Source: Planctomycetota bacterium (GTDB lineage: Bacteria; Planctomycetota; Planctomycetia; Pirellulales; Lacipirellulaceae). Taken from it: 6,365 bases of DNA. Below, piece by piece: positions 1 to 4,646 of this stretch. Made by a program: the position numbers and the translations under genes. How positions within the stretch are numbered: the stretch's first letter is position 1; each line of letters opens with the position of its first letter. Below the pieces are notes generated by a model, which searched no databases, was not told the origin of the DNA, and worked only from the letters and a program-made list of their open reading frames with translations. The stretch spans positions 1 through 6,365 of the forward strand of contig JAJRUA010000258.1 of the NCBI GenBank assembly GCA_024278035.1. Direction: 5' to 3'.

Positions 1-215
1 ATATGACCGAGTACGGCAAGATGCGTTACAATTTGCTGGGGAGTGGCGGGCATTGGTTCCCCGGCCTCAGTGCAGGGCACCTGGAGGCGCTCGACCAGGA
101 GGCGCTTGCCAAGGCCCTGAAAAAATCCCCTTTTTCCGACGAAATTGTTGGTTGGCTCCGCGAAGCCCACGAGCTACTCGGCGGCGAAGCGGTCAGCCGC
201 TTGAGCGCCGATTAA
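1..215 (+). CDS. 3' end of a gene cut by the window edge; possible aldo/keto reductase C-terminus
   Basis: An open frame runs in from the left edge and ends at TAA 213-215, giving at least 70 residues. The ATG at position 3 is probably internal, because the frame is open to the edge and no ribosome-binding site can be seen. The visible part is soluble, with no membrane segment. It begins with an aromatic- and glycine-rich stretch (YGKMRYNLLGSGGHWFPG), followed by two probable helices with many Leu, Ala and Glu residues and a short polar tail. From memory, this GGHWFPG segment resembles the C-terminal region of planctomycete aldo/keto reductase-like oxidoreductases. The catalytic tetrad and any Fe-S cysteines would lie outside the window, so the assignment is tentative. 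That it is a real coding end is more certain than its family. The next gene on the same strand starts 113 bp further on. Confidence 0.6.
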   Translation, partial: MTEYGKMRYNLLGSGGHWFPGLSAGHLEALDQEALAKALKKSPFSDEIVGWLREAHELLGGEAVSRLSAD

Positions 216-217
216 AC

Positions 218-231
218 ACGAGATAGCTCGT
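218..231 (+). other. Small hairpin just after the first gene
   Basis: ACGAG (218-222) and CTCGT (227-231) form a perfect 5-bp stem around the loop ATAG, three bases after the TAA. No T-run follows, so it does not meet the criteria for an intrinsic terminator. It may be chance or a weak 3'-end structure. The rest of the spacer up to the channel gene (232-328) holds only the palindrome at 270-279 and no clear promoter. Confidence 0.25.
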
Positions 232-269
232 ACAAAATCCTCGATCTTTCCTCATTGTTCCTTTTTGCT

Positions 270-279
270 GTGCTAGCAC
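270..279. repeat. 10-bp perfect palindrome GTGCTAGCAC, copy 1
   Basis: GTGCTAGCAC is its own reverse complement. It lies in the spacer 49 bases before the ATG of the mechanosensitive channel gene. The identical 10-mer occurs once more in the window, at 4550-4559, also in a spacer upstream of a gene start. The position fits a regulator binding site or a promoter-associated motif. No flanking -35/-10 pair could be identified, so the function is unknown. Confidence 0.45.
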
Positions 280-328
280 TCTTGGTTCCGTATTGCCTAA
301 GGCAGCGTGGCTTGGTAATTCGTCACGC

Positions 329-1264
329 ATGGATGAACCAACCCAAGTAGCGACGGTCGAAAACAGTGTTCCCCCCACCGCACGTGAGTTATTCGACGAA
401 GCGCTCAGCAATTTGATGAGCGGCAATCTCGATGCGATCGGCCCCGACGAGTGGCGGTTGCTCGCGATACAGGGAGGCATGCGAGTCGCCTTGGTGCTCA
501 TTGCCCTTTTCTTGGCATTGACGGTCGCCGGATGGATGGCGGCGGTGGTTCGGTCGAGTCTAACTCGCATGAAATTCGACCCGACGCTTACAAAATTCCT
601 AGCCAAGCTCACCCGGTGGGGCGTGCTGATGCTGGCAACGATAGCGTGCCTCGGCACGTTTGGCGTCGAAATGACGGCGTTCGCCGCGATCTTGGGTGCT
701 GCCGGTTTTGCGATTGGCCTGGCCTTTCAAGGAACGCTCTCTAACTTTGCCGCGGGAGCGATGCTGCTCATTTTCCGCCCGTTTAAGGTAGGCGATGTGG
801 TCAACATCTCGGGACAGCTAGGCAAAGTGGACGAGATTGAACTCTTTACCACAACGATCGACACATTTGACAACCGACGAATCATTTTGCCCAACAGCTC
901 CGTCTTTGGTGCAACGATTGAAAACATAACCTACCACCCCGTACGCCGTGTCGATGTGGCCGTCGGCTGCGCCTACGACGCGGATATCGACACAACGCGT
1001 CGAATTCTCGAATCGGCCATCGCCATAACCGAAGGAGGGCTCAACGACCCTGAGCCTGCGGTTGTGCTCGACGGCCTGGGGGCTTCGAGCGTCGATTGGG
1101 TGGTCCGTGTTTGGGCGCCGACAAGCGAATTTTCGTCCGTAAAACAATCGCTCCTACGCGCGATTAAACTCCAACTCGACGAAGCGAAAATCGGTATTCC
1201 TTTCCCACAGATGGATATTCACGTCCAACCAGTGGAAGCCAACAACGGCCAACGCGCGGCGTAA
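329..1264 (+). CDS. mscS: Small-conductance mechanosensitive channel, MscS family
   Basis: This encodes an inner-membrane channel that opens under membrane tension to release solutes during hypo-osmotic shock. From the ATG at 329 it has 311 residues, close to the 286 of E. coli MscS and with a longer polar N-terminus. Hydrophobic spans lie at about 52-72 (TM1), 97-113 (TM2) and 116-148 (TM3). TM3 has the Gly/Ala-packed pore pattern LGAAGFAIGLAFQGTLSN (122-139). By alignment from memory, E. coli pore residue L105 becomes Phe127, L109 is Leu131, and the kink glycine G113 is Gly135. The cytoplasmic beta domain follows with FRPFKVGD (149-156) and ILPNS (186-190), then the alpha/beta domain with GASSVDWVVRVW (251-262) and PFPQMDIH (291-298), all standard for the family. 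A TTG at 293 would add 12 residues but has no support. The ATG lacks a clear Shine-Dalgarno sequence, so the exact start is the weakest point. It converges on mutY. Confidence 0.95.
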   Translation: MDEPTQVATVENSVPPTARELFDEALSNLMSGNLDAIGPDEWRLLAIQGGMRVALVLIALFLALTVAGWMAAVVRSSLTRMKFDPTLTKFLAKLTRWGVLMLATIACLGTFGVEMTAFAAILGAAGFAIGLAFQGTLSNFAAGAMLLIFRPFKVGDVVNISGQLGKVDEIELFTTTIDTFDNRRIILPNSSVFGATIENITYHPVRRVDVAVGCAYDADIDTTRRILESAIAITEGGLNDPEPAVVLDGLGASSVDWVVRVWAPTSEFSSVKQSLLRAIKLQLDEAKIGIPFPQMDIHVQPVEANNGQRAA

Positions 1265-1280
1265 CGTTTTGCAGGTTTTT

Positions 1281-1326
1281 CCTCGCCAGGATGGCGAGGC
1301 TATATAGCCCCGCCATCCTGGCGGGG
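1281..1326. repeat. Nested double palindrome between convergent genes (REP-like)
   Basis: Two 20-base arms (1281-1300 and 1307-1326) are inverted copies around TATATA. Each arm also folds by itself: CCTCGCC-AGGAT-GGCGAGG (1281-1299) and CCCCGCC-ATCCT-GGCGGGG (1308-1326), with perfect 7-bp stems and complementary 5-base loops. The arms differ by one base pair, T-A versus C-G, changed on both sides of the stem, so each small hairpin remains perfect. The element lies 16 bases after the mscS stop and 4 bases before the mutY stop, where a bidirectional terminator would be expected. Neither direction has a T-run on its 3' side; the T-run at 1276-1280 lies before the structure when read rightward. 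A REP-type dispersed palindrome that may also slow transcription or protect mRNA ends fits better than a classical intrinsic terminator. Confidence 0.75.
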
Positions 1327-1330
1327 ACAC

Positions 1331-2416
1331 CTACAACAACTTTGCGATTTTTCGCCCGGTGGCACTGAGTGGCAAATTGGCAAGCTCCTCCACCGCAAGC
1401 CACTTGGTGGTAGAGCGAGGTTTCAACCTTCCACCCACATGGCGAGCATGATAGCAATCGAGCGTAATGCGATAGCGCGTAACGCCATGCTTGAGCGTCT
1501 TGAATTGGGGGCCCGGTTCGCATTGGATGCCCGTCTGTAGGAGCACCTTGCTGGCGAATTCCTCTCGGGCAAACAACGGCCCTTCGGCTTCGACCTCAAA
1601 CCGCGGAAAATCCCACAGCCCGGCCCAACGCTCACCCTCGGCACACTGCCGAACCAGCAATTTCTTGCCACGAGATACGATCACGGCCACTTCGTGGAGA
1701 TCGGTAAATTGTACTTTTTTGGTGGTGGCTCCCAGTTGGAGAATCACACCTTTCTGCTTGGCTTGACACAAAGATTCGACGGGACACTCACTACATTGGG
1801 GTTCCGTAGGCGAGCAGACGATTGAACCCAACTCCATCATCGCTTGGTTCAATCGAGCGGCATTTTTCTTGGGCAAAATCTCTTCGGCAAAGCCCCATAG
1901 ATACCGTTGTCCGGCCGCTTTGGTGGGTTCGCCCCCGTAGGCAGTAAGCCGGGTAAAAAGGCGAATCGTGTTGGCTTCAAGAATCGGCGCCGGCTTGTCG
2001 TAGGCAATGGAAACGATCGCTCCTGCCGTGTAGCGGCCGACGCCGGGCAGGGTTTGCAGTGTGGCAACATCACGCGGCATCTCGGCATCATGTTCTTCGA
2101 CAACCACCTTCGCCGCGGCGTGCAACGAACGGGCCCGGCGATAATAACCGAGCCCCTCCCACAGTTTGAGAACCTGCTGTTCCTCGGCAGATGCCAGCTT
2201 CCCAACGCTCGGAAACGCCGCGATGAAACGCTCAAAGTAACCACGAACCGTCTCAACCTGCGTCTGCTGTAGCATCACCTCGCTGATCCAAACTTGGTAA
2301 GGATCACTCGACCGTCGCCAAGGCAAATCACGAGCATGACATTTATACCAAGCAAGCAGCTTGCGCCGAAAAGAGCGTTTCCAGTCAGCTTCTAGTAGGG
2401 CGGGGCAAGCAGGCAT
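1331..2416 (-). CDS. mutY: A/G-specific adenine DNA glycosylase MutY
   Basis: MutY removes adenine mispaired with 8-oxoguanine in base-excision repair, preventing G:C to T:A mutations. The 361 residues match the family length (E. coli 350). The catalytic domain has PYQVWISEVMLQQTQV (39-54) with catalytic Glu46, LWEGLGYYRRAR (85-96), and the helix-hairpin-helix LPGVGRYTAGA (123-133). Cys201, Cys208, Cys211 and Cys217 (C-x6-C-x2-C-x5-C) form the 4Fe-4S site. Residues from about 240 to the end are the Nudix-like 8-oxoG-reading domain, with WAGLWDFPRF at 264-273. Two points are unusual. The catalytic Asp of E. coli (Asp138, in ILDGN) is Glu147 here (ILEANT). The FSH recognition loop is VTR (312-314). 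The ATG at 2416 fits the usual N-terminus, but no Shine-Dalgarno sequence precedes it. The stop is TAG, 4 bases from the palindrome element. Confidence 0.95.
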   Translation of the reverse strand: MPACPALLEADWKRSFRRKLLAWYKCHARDLPWRRSSDPYQVWISEVMLQQTQVETVRGYFERFIAAFPSVGKLASAEEQQVLKLWEGLGYYRRARSLHAAAKVVVEEHDAEMPRDVATLQTLPGVGRYTAGAIVSIAYDKPAPILEANTIRLFTRLTAYGGEPTKAAGQRYLWGFAEEILPKKNAARLNQAMMELGSIVCSPTEPQCSECPVESLCQAKQKGVILQLGATTKKVQFTDLHEVAVIVSRGKKLLVRQCAEGERWAGLWDFPRFEVEAEGPLFAREEFASKVLLQTGIQCEPGPQFKTLKHGVTRYRITLDCYHARHVGGRLKPRSTTKWLAVEELANLPLSATGRKIAKLL

Positions 2417-2470
2417 TTTTGGACCGAATCAACATGATGAACAAGAGGTATTGAAGAATCAGTTTTCCTC

Positions 2471-2497
2471 ATCCCGTCGATCCTGTAAATCCTGTCC
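2471..2497. repeat. Three tandem 9-nt units, consensus ATCCYGTNN
   Basis: ATCCCGTCG (2471-2479), ATCCTGTAA (2480-2488) and ATCCTGTCC (2489-2497) stand head to tail in the 104-bp spacer, 23 bases after the stop of the zinc-ribbon gene and upstream of mutY. On the coding strand they read as repeated ACAGGAT. From memory, very similar short runs occur between genes in many environmental bacterial genomes, so this is probably a dispersed repeat rather than a local operator. The rest of the spacer shows no clear promoter for mutY. Confidence 0.6.
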
Positions 2498-2520
2498 CGC
2501 TTACTTTTCTTCGGAAACGG

Positions 2521-4386
2521 CTACCGAGCGTCACCCGCCGGTGGCAAGGGGGCCGTCTTACGGGCCCAAATGACTCGTTCGGCAGTGCCCTCGTAACCTT
2601 TGATTCGCTTTGCTGGGTCTTCGACAACGATGCCGATAACGCCCACTTCGTTCGCCCGAGAGTTCATAAAACGTTTTGCATCGAGAGGCTCTTCGGTGAC
2701 AACATAGACATCGCCATCGATAAGAGGAAAACGGTACTCATAAACCTCTCCCGATCGGCTGGTTTGGTCGGGGGTACCTGCAAAGAAGACGCCACCATGA
2801 GGCCGGCCACTCCAAGTCATCCAGGGACCAACGATCTGTCGCGAATCTTCACGAGTCCCCTCTTCTCGGAAGAGTCGCTTGAAGAGATCAACCGCCTCAA
2901 ACTCTTGCGTCATTCGGTCGGGATGCACCTCGGCAGTGTCCATGAGCGTCAGCACTTGGGCCAAATAACAAAGCCGGGCGTAATGCTGCCCCATCGCCGG
3001 CACTTCCTCCTCATTGGAGAGCGTCCCTTCAGCAAACCCTTTTGCTGCCGGCACCGCTTCGGCAACGGCCCCCGAGAGTCTCTCCAATCCATAGGCGGGA
3101 GCCCCCGTCAGGCGATGGTTTTTCCGGGCGTCTGAAGCTCGGGCATCTGGAGCGAGCGGCGGCTCCATAACGGGCGGCTCCGCTGTCGGCGTCTCGATCG
3201 CCATCGCGTCCGCCGCTGCAAAGGGGTTCGGCTCGCTGCTCTGCTTTGCCAGTTTCGGTGCGTAACGGTCTTGAGCGTAGCGGTCGCCGACTTGCCGATC
3301 CGTGGCGTAACGATCGTTGGTCTCCGGCGTTTTCGTTACCGGAGGTGTCGGTGCAGAATCGAACGAAGCGGGTGTTGCCCCGCCGATTTTATCACTCGGC
3401 AACGTCGCAACAGCAGCGACAACCCCTTTCGGTTCGGCTCGCATAGCAAGCGGCTTGCGAGGCGTTGCGTCGGTCGACCTCTCAGCACGTGTCGATCGAT
3501 TTTTTGTCGCAGAGTCAACGCTCAATAAAGATTCGCTATCCATGCCTGCGAGTGCTAAGTAGCCGATCGGAAGCCCCACCACCAGCAACCCGGCTACGGC
3601 ACTCAGCGGGCCAGCCCAACTTTTCTTCGGTGACAGGGTCGTCTGAAACTCCTCGGTGGGAGACCACTCAACAACGGGTGGGATTTTATCCACCACCGAT
3701 TCCACCGTGCCTTCATGTTTTTCGATCACGGCTTCGGCGCGGTACTCCAGCGTTTCAGCGTTGGATAATTCGGTACCCAAGGAAACGGATTCTTCTACCA
3801 AAGGGGTTGCGCCGTCCGATGGATCGGTTCCAAAATCAAAACGAAATTCGCTAAGTGTCGGGGCTTTGGTATCAGGAAGGGTTGCCTTGCCAGGAGTGGC
3901 ATTGGCAAGAGCAACGCCGTCCGCAAGTGGCTCGGAGGAAACCTTCTCTTCGACGAGCCCTTCTACCGACCCTTCTACGGAAGGGGCTTGCAGAGAAAAC
4001 TCACTCGGCGTCCAGCCGAGCGTTTCGCTAAGCGAGCGTTTTTCTTTTCCTATCGTTGGCGCCGCCTCTTGCACTGCCGGTTCGGGAATCAAGCCTCCTA
4101 GGAGCGAGCCCCCAGCAAGACCCTGTGGTGAAGGAGCCAGCTCAGCCGTTGCCTTGGGTTCTGGCAGTGGGGGGGCAATCGGTGCGAGTCGGGCGAGAGG
4201 CAACGTCCGACTCCCCCTCACGGCCGGTGACAACTTCGCCTCACAAGCGGGGCAAAGCACCGATGCTTCTTGCCCCTCCGCCGGAATAGCAAACAACGTT
4301 TGGCAGTGGGGGCACTCGCCTACTTGCTGCAAGGTGGACGTATCGGCGAACGAGTTCTGTGGGTTCAGCTTCTGTGGATTCAGCAT
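2521..4386 (-). CDS. Zinc-ribbon, single-membrane-span protein of unknown function
   Basis: I do not recognise a named family. From the ATG at 4386 it has 621 residues. A zinc ribbon lies at 25-48 (CPHC, 16 residues, CPAC) and resembles MJ0042-type fingers, including F-x-IP-x-EGQ between the pairs. A long acidic, Pro/Ala/Thr-rich, probably disordered region follows, with spaced motifs WTPSEF, PTLSEF and WSPTEEF. One hydrophobic span sits at about 260-281, preceded by Lys-Lys, which suggests the zinc ribbon is cytoplasmic and the C-terminus exported. A second disordered linker contains DRYA repeats (358-376). A folded-looking C-terminal domain starts near 465 with the helix HYARLCYLAQVL, then GPWMTWSGRPHGGVFFAG and a segment rich in Tyr, Val and Phe (YEYRFPL, DVYVVTEEPLD, VIGIVVEDP). 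The ribbon could bind nucleic acid or protein, but this is not shown. A TTG at 4434 would add 16 residues; GGAGGA seven bases before the ATG decides for 4386. The architecture is typical of planctomycetes. Confidence 0.85.
   Translation of the reverse strand: MLNPQKLNPQNSFADTSTLQQVGECPHCQTLFAIPAEGQEASVLCPACEAKLSPAVRGSRTLPLARLAPIAPPLPEPKATAELAPSPQGLAGGSLLGGLIPEPAVQEAAPTIGKEKRSLSETLGWTPSEFSLQAPSVEGSVEGLVEEKVSSEPLADGVALANATPGKATLPDTKAPTLSEFRFDFGTDPSDGATPLVEESVSLGTELSNAETLEYRAEAVIEKHEGTVESVVDKIPPVVEWSPTEEFQTTLSPKKSWAGPLSAVAGLLVVGLPIGYLALAGMDSESLLSVDSATKNRSTRAERSTDATPRKPLAMRAEPKGVVAAVATLPSDKIGGATPASFDSAPTPPVTKTPETNDRYATDRQVGDRYAQDRYAPKLAKQSSEPNPFAAADAMAIETPTAEPPVMEPPLAPDARASDARKNHRLTGAPAYGLERLSGAVAEAVPAAKGFAEGTLSNEEEVPAMGQHYARLCYLAQVLTLMDTAEVHPDRMTQEFEAVDLFKRLFREEGTREDSRQIVGPWMTWSGRPHGGVFFAGTPDQTSRSGEVYEYRFPLIDGDVYVVTEEPLDAKRFMNSRANEVGVIGIVVEDPAKRIKGYEGTAERVIWARKTAPLPPAGDAR
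3260..3315. repeat. Degenerate 11-bp coding repeats (DRYA units)
   Basis: GCGTAACGGTC (3260-3270), GCGTAGCGGTC (3275-3285) and GCGTAACGATC (3305-3315) are near-identical units inside the zinc-ribbon gene. On the coding strand they give the repeated peptide DRYA in the linker after the membrane span. They look like local duplication inside a disordered spacer. Confidence 0.6.
4355..4384. repeat. Two tandem 15-bp units at the start of the zinc-ribbon gene
   Basis: TTCTGTGGGTTCAGC (4355-4369) and TTCTGTGGATTCAGC (4370-4384) are adjacent and differ at one base. They encode LNPQN and LNPQK directly after the start Met. This is an in-frame duplication of five codons in an unstructured N-terminus; it could expand or contract without breaking the frame. 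Confidence 0.75.
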
Positions 4387-4393
4387 GGTCGGA

Positions 4394-4399
4394 TCCTCC
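4394..4399 (-). promoter_or_regulatory. Shine-Dalgarno site of the zinc-ribbon gene
   Basis: On the minus strand GGAGGA lies seven bases before the ATG at 4386. Strength and spacing are near ideal, and this settles the start codon against the upstream in-frame TTG at 4434. It is the clearest ribosome-binding site in the window. Confidence 0.85.
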
Positions 4400-4414
4400 G
4401 GGCTTGCGCTTCCT

Positions 4415-4440
4415 GCAACAAGTGTTCGCAACAAATGTTT
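4415..4440. promoter_or_regulatory. Tandem 13-bp units with internal dyads; operator-like
   Basis: GCAACAAGTGTTC (4415-4427) and GCAACAAATGTTT (4428-4440) are adjacent direct repeats with 11 of 13 bases identical. Each contains AACA-N2-TGTT, a small dyad (4417-4426 and 4430-4439). They sit just upstream of the Shine-Dalgarno site of the zinc-ribbon gene, probably in its 5' leader. Two equally spaced dyads suggest binding of a dimeric regulator or an mRNA-level control site. Chance remains possible at this length. Confidence 0.4.
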
Positions 4441-4473
4441 GTAGTGGTGACGCCAATGATCGGGATGGCGAGG

Positions 4474-4520
4474 GCTAGGGCGTTATTCTGCCCTGTTTGG
4501 CCCGATAATACAGCCCTAGC
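4474..4520. repeat. Imperfect inverted repeat upstream of the zinc-ribbon gene
   Basis: GCTAGGGC (4474-4481) and GCCCTAGC (4513-4520) are perfect inverted arms. Inside them TTAT (4483-4486) can pair with ATAA (4505-4508), with small asymmetric bulges. The centre is about 18 bases. The structure spans the possible -10 box at 4505-4510, so it could be an operator or a leader hairpin. The bases just to its left (4463-4473) repeat 11 bases of the nested palindrome at 1289-1299. Confidence 0.5.
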
Positions 4521-4535
4521 TTGGCAGTTGCTCAA
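4505..4535 (-). promoter_or_regulatory. Possible sigma-70-type promoter of the zinc-ribbon gene
   Basis: On the minus strand TTGAGC (4535-4530) is followed after 19 bases by TATTAT (4510-4505). The -10 matches the E. coli consensus at five of six positions and the -35 at four of six, but the spacer is two bases longer than ideal. It would give a leader of about 110 bases containing the tandem 13-mers. Planctomycete promoters are poorly modelled by the E. coli consensus, so this is only a candidate. Confidence 0.25.
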
Positions 4536-4549
4536 AGAAAAACACCATC

Positions 4550-4559
4550 GTGCTAGCAC
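4550..4559. repeat. 10-bp perfect palindrome GTGCTAGCAC, copy 2
   Basis: This is identical to 270-279. It lies in the 260-bp spacer between the M32 peptidase and the zinc-ribbon gene, about 164 bases before that gene's ATG and some 15 bases upstream of the possible -35 box. Such a position would suit an activator site, but no regulator can be named. Confidence 0.45.
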
Positions 4560-4606
4560 CGCAACCGGCGCAATCGGTAAAGTGGGCAGGTAAGCGGGCC
4601 GCAGCC

Positions 4607-4625
4607 TATGGCCCCCTGGGCCATA
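4607..4625 (-). terminator. Hairpin after the M32 peptidase gene
   Basis: TATGGCCC (4607-4614) and GGGCCATA (4618-4625) form a perfect 8-bp stem with a 3-base loop, 21 bases after the peptidase stop. The position fits a transcript end. There is no T-run on the 3' side of the minus strand, so it is not a textbook Rho-independent terminator; it may be an mRNA 3'-end stabiliser or a partial terminator. Confidence 0.45.
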
Positions 4626-4646
4626 CGCGTGCTTCCGTGTTCTCTC

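Noticed and set aside
293..328. TTG-initiated 12-residue extension of the MscS protein.
   Set aside because: It has no ribosome-binding site, uses a rarer start codon, and falls in a spacer that looks non-coding; the ATG at 329 already gives a full-length channel.
193..657. A 154-codon minus-strand frame over the start of mscS.
   Set aside because: It is antisense to conserved MscS coding and has a basic, low-information translation; a shadow frame.
1276..1330. Classical Rho-independent terminator between mscS and mutY.
   Set aside because: The stem is strong, but no T-run follows it in either direction, so I call it a REP-like palindrome with only possible terminator activity.
4387..4434. 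TTG-initiated 16-residue extension of the zinc-ribbon protein.
   Set aside because: GGAGGA at 4394-4399 is ideally placed for the ATG at 4386, and the extension runs through the tandem 13-mers.
3656..4444. A 262-codon open frame on the plus strand, antisense to the zinc-ribbon gene.
   Set aside because: It lies over the N-terminal half of a gene with a strong Shine-Dalgarno site and a clear zinc ribbon. Its translation is Ser/Gly/Ala-rich with no recognisable domain, as expected of a shadow frame opposite low-complexity GC-rich coding.
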